Source of the DNA: Candidatus Poribacteria bacterium
GTDB lineage: Bacteria; Poribacteria; WGA-4E; WGA-3G
Direction of reading: 5' to 3'
DNA length: 43,972 bases
Assembly: GCA_026710795.1 (NCBI GenBank)
Contig: JAPOQK010000056.1
Coordinates: 1-43,972 of the forward strand
Numbering within the stretch: the first letter of the stretch is position 1; every line of letters begins with the position of its first letter. The notes under the pieces are model-generated. The model was not told the DNA's origin, did no database searches, and saw nothing but the letters and a program-made list of their open reading frames with translations. Position numbers and translations under genes: made by a program. Positions 17,275-25,848 of the stretch are shown here, one piece after another.

Positions 17275-18681
17275 ATGGTACACATACCTATTTTACGCGC
17301 AGGTCGAACATACAGAAGTTTGAAGACTGTCAGCGTGCCACACATCAAAACGGGGGAACCGCTGGTTGAAGTCAGTCAAGCAAACAGAGGTTTGATAGCT
17401 AAAGACCTACTTGACCTACCTTACCATAAGCAAACCTTGTCCCAACACAATATATTGGAACTGATCGCAATTTGTAAGGATGCAGCAAAACTATTCACAT
17501 CTGCAGACTTACCACTTGATGATGGGACACAGTCTCCTCAAGAATACATAAAACAGGTATCTGGAACAACTGGTCTACCCGAAACACTTTGCCGACAGAA
17601 TATGGGAAAGATACAAGGTGTTTTGGAAAATATAGAGCAAGTATTAGATGGCTTGACGCGGGAACTTGATTTACAGATACTTGACAATGGATGGGGACTC
17701 CAGAATGAACGAGTGTTAAGTTATGTTTGTGAAACAGATGCATTAGGTGCTGTGTTACCGAGTAATTCACCTGGTGTTCATTCTCTGTGGATTCCCGCAG
17801 TACCATTGAAAGTGCCACTCGTGTTAAAACCGGGTAGAGAGGAACCGTGGACTCCTTATAGGATAGCACAGGCTTTTATGGTAGCAGGAATTCAGCCAGA
17901 GACATTTAGTTTCTACCCGACCAATTATTCAGGTGCTAACGAAATCCTATTTCGTTGTGGAAGATCTATGCTGTTTGGTGGTGGTTCAACTGTTGCACCG
18001 TGGGTAAATGATCCGCGTGTGGAAATCCACGGACCAGGACGTAGTAAGATCATCATTCATGATAATCAGAATGGGAACTGTGAAGCACATCTTGATTTAA
18101 TTGTAGAATCCGTAAGCAAAAACGGTGGCAGGTCATGCATTAATGCATCGGGTGTATGGGTTTCTGAACAGGGGAGTGATATTGCTGAAGCGATAGCAGA
18201 ACGGTTACGGCAAATTGAACCCAAACCACTTGACCATCCTGAAGCGGGGATTGCAGCATGGGCAAACCCGAAGGCTGCACAAGGTATTTCTGCACTGATT
18301 GACAGACACCTTAAACAGGATGGTGCAACTGAATTGACCACTGGAGACAGAGTTGTTGAATTAGATGGTTGCACATTCCTAAGACCCACCGTTATTTGGT
18401 GTGAGGACTCAGAACACCCGTTAGCAAATACAGAATTCCCTTTTCCGTTTGTTAGTGTAGTTGAAGTTCCATCGTCACAGATAGAAGAATCTATTGGGGC
18501 AACTTTAGTTGCAACAGTAATAACTGAAGATGACAGACTAATTGATACCCTATTGACAACACCTCTTATTGATAGACTCAACATAGGTGCAATTCCAACG
18601 AACCAAATATCTTGGGATAGTCCACACGAAGGGAATCTGTTTGAACATCTCTATCGTCAACGTGCATTTCAGCGAAAGTGA
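17275..18681 (+). CDS. Acyl reductase of the LuxC/aldehyde dehydrogenase superfamily
   Basis: A 468-residue reductase. Features of the ALDH fold are LPSNSPGVHSLWIPAVPLK (161-179), PLVLKPGREEPWTP (181-194), MLFGGGSTVAPWV (232-244, like the glycine-rich cofactor loop) and the nucleophile Cys288 in NGGRSCINASG. This arrangement matches LuxC-type fatty-acid reductases and EhpG-like enzymes that turn an activated acid into an aldehyde with NAD(P)H. The frame is open to a GTG at 17239 inside the previous gene; the ATG at 17275, 11 bases after that gene's stop, is preferred. It closes the operon that starts at 11564. No luxA or luxB is present, so bioluminescence is not indicated. Confidence 0.8.
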   Translation: MVHIPILRAGRTYRSLKTVSVPHIKTGEPLVEVSQANRGLIAKDLLDLPYHKQTLSQHNILELIAICKDAAKLFTSADLPLDDGTQSPQEYIKQVSGTTGLPETLCRQNMGKIQGVLENIEQVLDGLTRELDLQILDNGWGLQNERVLSYVCETDALGAVLPSNSPGVHSLWIPAVPLKVPLVLKPGREEPWTPYRIAQAFMVAGIQPETFSFYPTNYSGANEILFRCGRSMLFGGGSTVAPWVNDPRVEIHGPGRSKIIIHDNQNGNCEAHLDLIVESVSKNGGRSCINASGVWVSEQGSDIAEAIAERLRQIEPKPLDHPEAGIAAWANPKAAQGISALIDRHLKQDGATELTTGDRVVELDGCTFLRPTVIWCEDSEHPLANTEFPFPFVSVVEVPSSQIEESIGATLVATVITEDDRLIDTLLTTPLIDRLNIGAIPTNQISWDSPHEGNLFEHLYRQRAFQRK

Positions 18682-18742
18682 CTTCTACAATACTGCTTAT
18701 AAATGTAGGAATGTATAATCTATTTAAGGTGCAACTAAAGAA

Positions 18743-18985
18743 ATGAAATCGACGCACTATTTTCAATATATGCGTCAGAGACCTGACAGAGCTAAAATCA
18801 AAAGTGAATGGATCATAGAAACTATCAGGAATCCAATCCACACAGAAACACAGGATGATGGTAGAATAAGAAAGTGGGGATATATATCGGATGAAGGAAA
18901 GTTCCTTAGAGTAATTATGTTGGAAGATGGAGAAACAGTTCATAACGCTTTTTTTGATAGGAATTTTAAAGGAATAGAAGTATGA
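18743..18985 (+). CDS. DUF4258-like small protein (putative toxin)
   Basis: An 80-residue protein beginning STHYFQYMRQRPDR and ending ETVHNAFFDRNFKG, the pattern of small DUF4258-like proteins with an early histidine and a conserved C-terminal aromatic patch. Such genes often sit directly upstream of DUF2283 genes, and this one overlaps its partner by four bases (ATGA). That arrangement and the sizes suggest a toxin-antitoxin-like module, but no toxicity is proved for this family. A TATAAT lies at 18714-18719 without a clear -35 box. Confidence 0.75.
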   Translation: MKSTHYFQYMRQRPDRAKIKSEWIIETIRNPIHTETQDDGRIRKWGYISDEGKFLRVIMLEDGETVHNAFFDRNFKGIEV

Positions 18986-19224
18986 AGGTAAAATATTTTC
19001 ATGACTCAGATACAGCACTAATAGAATTTTCATCACGTCCTATTGCAGAAACAAAAGAAATCAATGAGAATATCTACATAGACCTTGATTCTGAGGGACA
19101 TCCTGTTGCGATTACAATTGAACATGCTAATAGGCATGCGAATCTTCCAAACTTTTATTATGAACAGATAGTTTCGCAGAAAACGCAACCAATGTTGCAT
19201 GAAGAAATAAAACCAAGGATATAA
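18982..19224 (+). CDS. DUF2283 family small protein (putative antitoxin)
   Basis: An 80-residue protein with the DUF2283 pattern: KVKYFHDSDTALIEFSS, then ENIYIDLDSEGHPVAITIEHAN. It starts inside the stop of the DUF4258-like gene (ATGA) with AAGG 9 bases upstream, so the two are translationally coupled. It may neutralise or partner that protein. The sulfatase ATG follows one base after its stop, which makes this pair the leader of a sulfatase transcript. Confidence 0.8.
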   Translation: MKVKYFHDSDTALIEFSSRPIAETKEINENIYIDLDSEGHPVAITIEHANRHANLPNFYYEQIVSQKTQPMLHEEIKPRI

Positions 19225-19225
19225 T

Positions 19226-20734
19226 ATGACCGAAAGACCAAATGTAATTCTCATTTTTGCCGATGACCTCGGACGTGGCATGTTAAGTTGCTATGGACAG
19301 CAACATTTTGATACGCCAAATATAGACCGACTTGCCAATGAAGGCATGAAATTTAACCATGCCTACGGTTGTGCGTTTTGCGCGCCTTCACGTGCAAGCA
19401 TGTTGACGGGACTCCACGATTGTCATGAAGGAACTTGGACATATACCAAAGCGGGAATATATAAGAGCATTAGCACGGGTGAAATGACATTAGACGAAAT
19501 TTCAGAGTTGATTCATACAACTGGACTCCAAGCAGAACCCAATGATGTTTTTCTTGCACAGATTGCAGAGGAAGCGGGATATGCCACTGGTCAAGTAGGA
19601 AAGCTTGAATGGGGTTTTGCCACAACTGCAAATCGGGTACGTAGACACGGTTGGCAGTATCACTACGGTTATTATGACCATCAGCGTTGTCACGGGTTTT
19701 ATCCGCCTTTTCTGTTTGAGGACGGTGAACTTAAAGAGATTCAAGGTAATACACATGTTGACTGTGGAAAACATCCAGGCACTGAATCTGAGGAAAATTT
19801 TGCCATACGACAGAACCGTGAAGGCAAAGCCATCTATTCGCAGGATATCTTCAACAATAAAATCGTGGATTATCTTCGCGCACATAAGGATGAACCTTTC
19901 TTTCTTTACCACCCATCACAGCTGCCACACGGACCTATTTCCATACCCGATATACATCCTGCAGTAAAAGATATTGCCGAACTGACTACTTATGAGAAAG
20001 AATACGCATCAATGATCCTAAAACTGGATGAAACCGTTGGGATTATCTTGGATGAATTGCAACGACTTGGAATTGATGAACGCACAATGATAGTTTTCAG
20101 TGCAGATAATGGACATGAAGTCTATTACCTGCAAAGAGGTCGGACTTCTGGTGTAAGAAGAAACTTGGAGGGTGAACCGTTTGATGACATCACAAGAAAA
20201 TACTATTCCGAGGAAGGTGGTGATGTATTTAACGGAAACGATGGTATGGCAGGTTTAAAAAGATCAAGTTTAGAAGGTGGCACTCGAATTCCGTTTCTTG
20301 TTAGAATGCCAGGGACAATTGAATCACAAACCGAGTCCAACCACATGCTGGCAAACTACGACCTGATGCCGACATTGGCTGAAATTACCCACGCAGACTT
20401 ACCACAAGCCAAAGACGGCGTGTCTTTCTTACCTACTTTGCTGGAACAATATGAGAAACAACAATCCCATGACTGGATTGTATATGCATCCGGTCTTGGT
20501 CCTGCTCTGGTAACATCCGATGGTTGGAAGTTACGATATATTAACAAATTAGATAGTTTTCAGTTATATCAACTCAATCAAGATTACAGTGAAGAAAACG
20601 ATATATCGTCAGAACACCCAGACATCGTATCACGTCTAAGTAAATTGTTGCTCAATGCTTGTGATGGTGATTATACTCACGGGACACCACGGGCACATTT
20701 TGCTTCTTACCCAACAGATTATTCTAATAGATGA
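19226..20734 (+). CDS. Type I sulfatase
   Basis: A 502-residue arylsulfatase-family hydrolase that removes sulfate from sugars or other esters. The N-terminus PNVILIFADDLG gives the metal-binding Asp pair (13-14), and CAPSRASMLTG has the CxPxR motif (52-56) whose cysteine is converted to formylglycine. DNGHE (about 293-297) supplies further metal ligands. No signal peptide is seen, so the enzyme would act in the cytoplasm on imported substrate unless exported another way. The residues around 78-100 (TYTKAGIYKSISTGEMTLDE) look like an insertion. A formylglycine-generating enzyme is needed but is not in this window. Confidence 0.92.
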   Translation: MTERPNVILIFADDLGRGMLSCYGQQHFDTPNIDRLANEGMKFNHAYGCAFCAPSRASMLTGLHDCHEGTWTYTKAGIYKSISTGEMTLDEISELIHTTGLQAEPNDVFLAQIAEEAGYATGQVGKLEWGFATTANRVRRHGWQYHYGYYDHQRCHGFYPPFLFEDGELKEIQGNTHVDCGKHPGTESEENFAIRQNREGKAIYSQDIFNNKIVDYLRAHKDEPFFLYHPSQLPHGPISIPDIHPAVKDIAELTTYEKEYASMILKLDETVGIILDELQRLGIDERTMIVFSADNGHEVYYLQRGRTSGVRRNLEGEPFDDITRKYYSEEGGDVFNGNDGMAGLKRSSLEGGTRIPFLVRMPGTIESQTESNHMLANYDLMPTLAEITHADLPQAKDGVSFLPTLLEQYEKQQSHDWIVYASGLGPALVTSDGWKLRYINKLDSFQLYQLNQDYSEENDISSEHPDIVSRLSKLLLNACDGDYTHGTPRAHFASYPTDYSNR

Positions 20735-20782
20735 ACTTACGTTAGGTAACGCCATTCTCTAAGTTCTTACTTTACAAGATTA

Positions 20783-20808
20783 TAGATCAATCCTGAATTA
20801 TTGATCTA
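20783..20808. terminator. Possible convergent terminator hairpin
   Basis: TAGATCAAT (20783-20791) pairs with ATTGATCTA (20800-20808) around an 8-nt loop, between the converging sulfatase and chorismate-lyase-like genes. The right arm includes the stop codon of the minus-strand gene. Stem is AT-rich and T-runs are short, so the call is tentative. Confidence 0.4.
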
Positions 20809-21417
20809 AGGTTCTTCTATTGGGAATTTCTCCGTTATAAGCATAAGTGGTTTTCCGTTAGCAACTATTCTATATGTCCGACAAAGGAATGGATTGCCTT
20901 CACAATGTGCGATACTACTTGGTAAACCTTTCACCCGTTCAATTCCCCACCAAAGCAAATCACGGCGTGTTTCCATTTGGCTGTGCTGCAAAAGAGCACC
21001 TAAACCATTTATCCCCGCATCTAATCCCTCCACAACTGTTTTTGGTAGACGTTTATGGACAATTTGAGACACTGCATAGGCATGTATTTTTGGTGTTTTG
21101 TTTTCTTTGCATGGAGTGTGTAGGACAACTTCTCGTGCTATGATATTACCACCTGTTGACAGTTCAAGCCATTTATGTTGATTATGTAGGATTCGCCTTG
21201 CTTGGTATAGCAGCACAACCTCTACAGGTGAATGTGTATATGCCTCAATGAACCGTGTCACGGTTCCATCTGCTACGAGTAATGCACGCTGAAAGGGTGA
21301 TAATCTCGTGAGATTGATATCCTTCAAAGCCGCAGGTCTTTCAGATTGTGCGACAAAAAGTTCTTTTACGCGTTTATTCACAGAAATATCAGGATTTGTG
21401 GGGGTATCGAATTTCAT
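20806..21417 (-). CDS. Chorismate lyase (UbiC/DUF98)-like protein
   Basis: A 203-residue protein of the UbiC/DUF98 fold. The family pattern LSPFQRALLVADGTVTRFIE is at residues about 40-59, VEVVLLY follows, IAREVVL holds the conserved arginine, and the end RTYRIVANGKPLMLITEKFP matches the C-terminal strand and glutamate of chorismate lyases. UbiC makes 4-hydroxybenzoate plus pyruvate from chorismate. The UbiA-type and UbiX genes about 3.5 kb away on the same strand make a quinone-related role attractive. DUF98 members are diverse, so exact activity is uncertain. Confidence 0.72.
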   Translation of the reverse strand: MKFDTPTNPDISVNKRVKELFVAQSERPAALKDINLTRLSPFQRALLVADGTVTRFIEAYTHSPVEVVLLYQARRILHNQHKWLELSTGGNIIAREVVLHTPCKENKTPKIHAYAVSQIVHKRLPKTVVEGLDAGINGLGALLQHSQMETRRDLLWWGIERVKGLPSSIAHCEGNPFLCRTYRIVANGKPLMLITEKFPIEEP

Positions 21418-21926
21418 TCTTTGAATTTAGGAAGGTTTCCATAAGAGTCATCCATTCCAATATTCTTTCATATATTGCGGTTGTTGTATAGTAATTTTGG
21501 ATGAAACAATGATTGTTTTTCGTAATTATGTGCCGATGTTATTTCATTAACTATTTATATGATACCCTAATATGAGTGCCTTATGCAACCAAAACAGGTA
21601 AGTAAATCAATATGCTATAGTAAGGAAGATTTCATTTCAATCAGATGTTAATAGTAATGTTAACAGACCTTTAAACTCCATTATGACCATATCCATTTTG
21701 TTTATTGTCTATCAAAATAGACATAATTCATCAGAAAAAGTTCGTGATAGACATAATTATAAGGACACTATGTATAGTAAATTTTCGTTCATCTGATCTT
21801 CTAATCCAGATGTATACATAATGGCTCTCACATAACTTCTAAGAAGGTTGACATAGTGTTAATTTAGTGTTATACTTTAATTAAATGATTAAATGCAATC
21901 ACTGTAATTTATTGGAGCATAGACAA
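21418..21926. other. AT-rich intergenic region with repeated TAGACATAATT and a promoter at its end
   Basis: No gene is seen in this 509-base divergent gap. TGTCTAT and ATAGACA (about 21704-21721) form a 7-bp inverted repeat, and TAGACATAATT occurs twice (near 21718 and 21748). These could be operator half-sites for either flanking gene. The promoter of the lipoprotein gene is annotated separately. Confidence 0.5.
21848..21876 (+). promoter_or_regulatory. Sigma-70-type promoter for the lipoprotein at 21927
   Basis: TTGACA (21848-21853) and TATACT (21871-21876) are separated by exactly 17 bp, and transcription would begin about 45 bases before the ATG. Confidence 0.75.
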
Positions 21927-22538
21927 ATGAAAAATATAATACAATATCAGACTAAAACATATAAAAAGGTCATCAATCATAATCAGGGAACCCATAATCA
22001 TATTTTTACGTTATTGGTAATAGCATTATTCTCTTTCCCATTTTTCGGTTGTAGTAGCTATTTTATGGGTGAGAGTATATATGAAACACCTGATTTACCA
22101 AAAGACGAACTTGCATCAATCCAAATAGATACAAAAGGACTGTGGATTCAGCGTTATGATCTCATCGCTTTATCAATTAATGGAAAGTCGGCATTTCGTA
22201 AGAAAATCATAGAAATCAATAGTTTCTCTATTGATGATGTTTTAGTTGTTCCAGGTAAACATAATTTATCACTTAGCCTTCTAACACAGATTTATCCTGA
22301 AGGGATAAGTAAGGAACATCAAACCGTGTCAAATTACACCATTGATGTAAAAGCTGGCAGCACTTATCTTCTAAAGGGTGAGTATGCAGATGACTCTGGT
22401 GAGGAAGTTAACTTTGAACTGGTTGACTCAGATACAGACCAAGTCGTTAGCAAATACATAACAACAAGAGAAACTACATATAAAATTGAAGATTCCGGCA
22501 CTGAGTCCATCCAGATCGAAAGTACTATTGAATTCTAA
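21927..22538 (+). CDS. Hypothetical lipoprotein
   Basis: A 203-residue protein not recognised as a named family. A basic N-terminal stretch (about 1-28) is followed by a hydrophobic segment and lipobox FFGC, giving a mature protein starting CSSYFMGES. The remainder looks like beta-rich domain (VVPGKHNLSLSLL, IDVKAGSTYLLKGEY), similar in style to PEGA-like or carbohydrate-binding sandwich modules. The frame opens at 21885, but the ATG at 21927 has GGAG with 9-nt spacing and lies close to a good promoter. It is monocistronic and isolated between minus-strand genes. Confidence 0.8.
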   Translation: MKNIIQYQTKTYKKVINHNQGTHNHIFTLLVIALFSFPFFGCSSYFMGESIYETPDLPKDELASIQIDTKGLWIQRYDLIALSINGKSAFRKKIIEINSFSIDDVLVVPGKHNLSLSLLTQIYPEGISKEHQTVSNYTIDVKAGSTYLLKGEYADDSGEEVNFELVDSDTDQVVSKYITTRETTYKIEDSGTESIQIESTIEF

Positions 22539-22592
22539 CGTGAGTTGAAATCAAGGTAATGTGTTGAATTTTGCCTTACAGGGATGTGATGT

Positions 22593-24107
22593 TTATGCAT
22601 AGGATGTTCGTTCAACCCGTCTCTCTAAAGGTTCCATTTGCTCAAGAATAGACCCTATGAGTTGTGCCTTGTCAGGTGCAAAAGTTGGGTTATTCCACTG
22701 ATTAACTCGTTCTGCTGGGTCGTTGTCAAGATCATATAGTTCTCCATACGGATGTCCGCAATACCACGTCAACTTACGGGTTTCAGTAACAATTGTTTTG
22801 AGACGCAAACCTGATGGATCGTCAATACATTCCACTAAGACTGAATCTCGCACAGACTCCTTTGCACCTGTGAGCATTGGCAGGACATCTACACCGTCTG
22901 TATCCGATGGAATAGACAAACCTGCTGCGGCAAGCACAGTTGGCACAATATCAACATGGCTAAACAGCTGGTGAGAACGTTGTTCGGGTGGAATGACAGC
23001 AGGATAACGAAGTATAGTGGGAACACGTACCAGTTGTTCATAATGGAAAGGTCCCTTCATCCAAAGTCCGTGGTCTCCGAGTAGTTCACCGTGGTCTGTA
23101 GTGAAAAGCACTAATGTATTTTCGCGTAAACCACGATTGTCAAGACATTCTAAAATACGTCCCATCTGCTGATCAATAATCTTCACCATATTGTAGTAGT
23201 AGGCTCTGCCTAATCGTGCATCTCCTTCGGGAACTTTACGGTAATCTGCACCGCCACCTTGCCCTGCCATAGCAAATTTTCCACGGGTTTTTGATTTACT
23301 AAGTTGTCCACATCGCGCTTCCATAAAATGGGGTGGTTTGTCGTCCAATTCACCTTCTACGAAGTCTGGCAGCAGCACATCAGCGGGATCAACGCGTTCC
23401 TCAAATTCTGTTGGCACACAATGTGGATGATGTGGGTCTTGAAAACCAACTGACAATAAAAACGGTTGTTCTGTAGAATGGTGATTTAGAAAATCTATTG
23501 TCCGATCAGCAGTCCAAACACTGTTGTGGTATTTTAAGGGAATATCCCAATCGTGTGCACCCCCACCAAATCCCACTGTAGAGAGTCGTCTTGCTTTCGT
23601 GTAACTCTCATATACCTCTTGAGAAACCTGAGATTTTACCCATTCACCGTAATGTCCTGAAATTCCATAGGTTGCATGTCCAAGTGCTAATTCTATCGAC
23701 TCAAATCCATAGTAAGGACCACGAAAATCGGGATATCTATCAGTATTGTTTCGCGTTTCAATAGACTTTTCTGGAGATGCGCCGAAGGGTTGAAAGTGGG
23801 CTTTACCAATATAGTGTGTGCGGTATCCAACATCTGATAGACGATGTGAGATCATCGGTTCGTCTTCTGGGACGTTCATTCCGACATTCCATGCACCGTG
23901 CCTACTGACATATTTGCCTGTAAAGATAGAAGCACGGGCAGGTGTACACACTGGATTTGTACAATAGGCACGTTCAAAACAGACTCCTTCAGCAGCGAGT
24001 TTATCTATGTGCGGAGTATCAGTGAAAGTTGAACCGTAGCAGCTAAGGCTATCTGTTCGTTGTTGATCAGTTGTGATAAGAAGTATATTAGGACGCTGTG
24101 TGTTCAT
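22593..24107 (-). CDS. Type I sulfatase (choline-sulfatase/iduronate-sulfatase-like)
   Basis: A 504-residue sulfatase. PNILLITTDQQRTDSLSCYG is the start typical of this subgroup; CTPARASIFTG (54-64) carries the CxPxR formylglycine motif; FTTDHGELLGDHG (near 333-345) supplies metal ligands. No signal peptide is seen. It is the last gene of a minus-strand operon beginning at 27720, starting 26 bases after the TIM-barrel gene, with GAG upstream of the ATG. It is only distantly like the sulfatase at 19226, so the two probably act on different sulfate esters. Confidence 0.92.
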   Translation of the reverse strand: MNTQRPNILLITTDQQRTDSLSCYGSTFTDTPHIDKLAAEGVCFERAYCTNPVCTPARASIFTGKYVSRHGAWNVGMNVPEDEPMISHRLSDVGYRTHYIGKAHFQPFGASPEKSIETRNNTDRYPDFRGPYYGFESIELALGHATYGISGHYGEWVKSQVSQEVYESYTKARRLSTVGFGGGAHDWDIPLKYHNSVWTADRTIDFLNHHSTEQPFLLSVGFQDPHHPHCVPTEFEERVDPADVLLPDFVEGELDDKPPHFMEARCGQLSKSKTRGKFAMAGQGGGADYRKVPEGDARLGRAYYYNMVKIIDQQMGRILECLDNRGLRENTLVLFTTDHGELLGDHGLWMKGPFHYEQLVRVPTILRYPAVIPPEQRSHQLFSHVDIVPTVLAAAGLSIPSDTDGVDVLPMLTGAKESVRDSVLVECIDDPSGLRLKTIVTETRKLTWYCGHPYGELYDLDNDPAERVNQWNNPTFAPDKAQLIGSILEQMEPLERRVERTSYA

Positions 24108-24133
24108 AGTTTTTCTCGAATAATCAATCTGAT

Positions 24134-24955
24134 TTAATCGCAGAAAGGTTTTAAATAGGCATAACTCTGTTCTGCTGCGTCTTCCGGTTCCATTATTTCT
24201 CTAAACGCTTGATGTACTGTAACATATCCATCGTAACCTATTTCTTCTAAACCGCGAAACACTAACGGAAAGTCTACTCCACCTTCATCTTGCAAACGGA
24301 TTGGATCGTGTGGAACATTACCTTGTATCCAAGTATATAAGACAGTCTTACCCTCCGGTCTACGGATATGATTCTGTAAATAGACATTGAACAGGTATGG
24401 CGCAAACCTTTTTAGTGTTTCAATACCGTATTCTTGTGCACACAGATCAAGATTAGCAGGTTCATAGATTATTCCGAAGTTCTTTCTATTCACACGTTTT
24501 AACACATCAATTGATCCATCCACTGTTTCAAACAGACTCTGAGTATGCGACTGATGTGCTAAACGAATTCCGCGTTCTGCTGCCTCATCCGATGCGCGTT
24601 GTGCCCACGGTATATCCTCCTCAACCTTCATTGCAATCCGAATGAGATTTGCACCGAGGAGTTCCGTTAAATCGAGATACGGTGTTATATTACGTAATCC
24701 GTTAGGTCCGTCATCGTTGTTAAGTGGTACTGGAAAGTCACCAGTTACCATAGATATTTTTAGATTAAGGGCATCTGCTCGTTTGCGCGCTGCTGTGATA
24801 TTCTCTAATGGTGAATGGATCCCGACTTGGGATGCGCGCATACACATTGCTTCGTAACCAAGGTTTGCTGCAAGTTCCGTCAGTTGAACGAATGTATGAG
24901 TGGCATCTTTTTTAGATGCGTTTTCTGCAACGCGAACAGAAAGTGATAATTTCAT
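24134..24955 (-). CDS. Sugar phosphate isomerase/epimerase (xylose-isomerase-like TIM barrel)
   Basis: A 273-residue protein of the AP-endonuclease-2/xylose-isomerase-like TIM barrel. Barrel landmarks include LAANLGYEAMCMRASQVG, LLGANLIRI, ERGIRLAHQSH, GIIYEPANL and GYDGYVTVHQAF, where His and Glu residues bind the divalent metal. Such enzymes isomerise or epimerise sugars and inositol derivatives. It lies in the minus-strand operon between the prenyltransferase and the sulfatase, 37 bases after the former, which fits breakdown of the desulfated sugar. Substrate unknown. Confidence 0.88.
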   Translation of the reverse strand: MKLSLSVRVAENASKKDATHTFVQLTELAANLGYEAMCMRASQVGIHSPLENITAARKRADALNLKISMVTGDFPVPLNNDDGPNGLRNITPYLDLTELLGANLIRIAMKVEEDIPWAQRASDEAAERGIRLAHQSHTQSLFETVDGSIDVLKRVNRKNFGIIYEPANLDLCAQEYGIETLKRFAPYLFNVYLQNHIRRPEGKTVLYTWIQGNVPHDPIRLQDEGGVDFPLVFRGLEEIGYDGYVTVHQAFREIMEPEDAAEQSYAYLKPFCD

Positions 24956-24992
24956 CTATCCAATATCTCCATATACTAAGTAAAATAGTCGG

Positions 24993-25841
24993 TTACAAGA
25001 GGATATCTGCGATTGAAAGTGCCATTAAAACGAGACTTATCATACCGTTTAGTGTGAAAAATGCCAGATTCACGCGGGACAGGTCATTCGGTTTTACGAT
25101 GGCATGTTCATAGATAAATATAAGTACGACAATTCCCACACCGATGAAGTAAAAAAGACCTAATTCGGTGAGAAATGGAATACTGAAAAGAAGTCCAACT
25201 GCGATTACATGTAGAGCAGAAGATAGCCAAAGTGCCCAACGAATACCTATCCGTGCTGGTATTGAATGTAGACCGTGTTTTCTATCGAAATTAACGTCCT
25301 GACATGCATAAATGATGTCAAAACCTGCTGTCCATAGCAACACCACGCTACATAGGATTATAGGTGTCCAATCAAATTGCCCCTTAATTGCAATCCACGC
25401 TCCTACTGGGGAAATGGATAGTGCAAGTCCTAACCAAAAATGTGAAAGAGATGTGAAACGTTTGGTATACGAATATCCCATAATCACGAGAAGTGCGACC
25501 GGTGACAATGCAAAAGCAAGTGGGTTTAATCGCCACGCTGCAAAGACTAACAAACCTGCAGATACAATAGTAAAGACCAAGACTGCCCCTTTTGTGATTA
25601 AACCCGCAGGAATAGCACGTGTTACAGTTCTTGGGTTTTTGCTATCAATTTCAGCATCAGCAAGCCGATTGAACGCCATAGCACAGCTTCTCGCTCCTAC
25701 CATTGCAACAAGAATCCATCCGAGTTTCGCAAGTGATGGAAGTCCTTCTGCAGCAATGAACGCACTCATGATGGCAAACGGTAGTGCGAACACAGTATGT
25801 TCAAATTTTATCATCTCAAGGATGATTCTAAGTTTTCGCAT
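24993..25841 (-). CDS. UbiA-type polyprenyltransferase, MqnP-like
   Basis: A 282-residue integral membrane prenyltransferase with about eight or nine transmembrane helices. The first aspartate motif is NRLADAEID (58-66), the second QDVNFDRKHGLHSIP (181-195), where Mg-diphosphate and the aromatic acceptor bind. The sequence style (FEHTVFALPFA, AMAFNRLAD, GFDIIYACQDVNFD) matches the UbiA subfamily often called MqnP, used in futalosine-type menaquinone synthesis, rather than classical UbiA. The open frame reaches a TTG at 25847; the ATG at 25841 is preferred. It follows ubiX by 7 bases. If UbiC-like activity is real, a 4-hydroxybenzoate substrate is the alternative. Confidence 0.88.
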   Translation of the reverse strand: MRKLRIILEMIKFEHTVFALPFAIMSAFIAAEGLPSLAKLGWILVAMVGARSCAMAFNRLADAEIDSKNPRTVTRAIPAGLITKGAVLVFTIVSAGLLVFAAWRLNPLAFALSPVALLVIMGYSYTKRFTSLSHFWLGLALSISPVGAWIAIKGQFDWTPIILCSVVLLWTAGFDIIYACQDVNFDRKHGLHSIPARIGIRWALWLSSALHVIAVGLLFSIPFLTELGLFYFIGVGIVVLIFIYEHAIVKPNDLSRVNLAFFTLNGMISLVLMALSIADILL

Positions 25842-25848
25842 TAACAAC

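Noticed and set aside
15432..18681. Bioluminescence (lux) operon
   Set aside because: The adenylase and reductase recall LuxE and LuxC, but there is no luciferase (luxA/luxB) or LuxD, and the adenylase lacks the LuxE cysteine.
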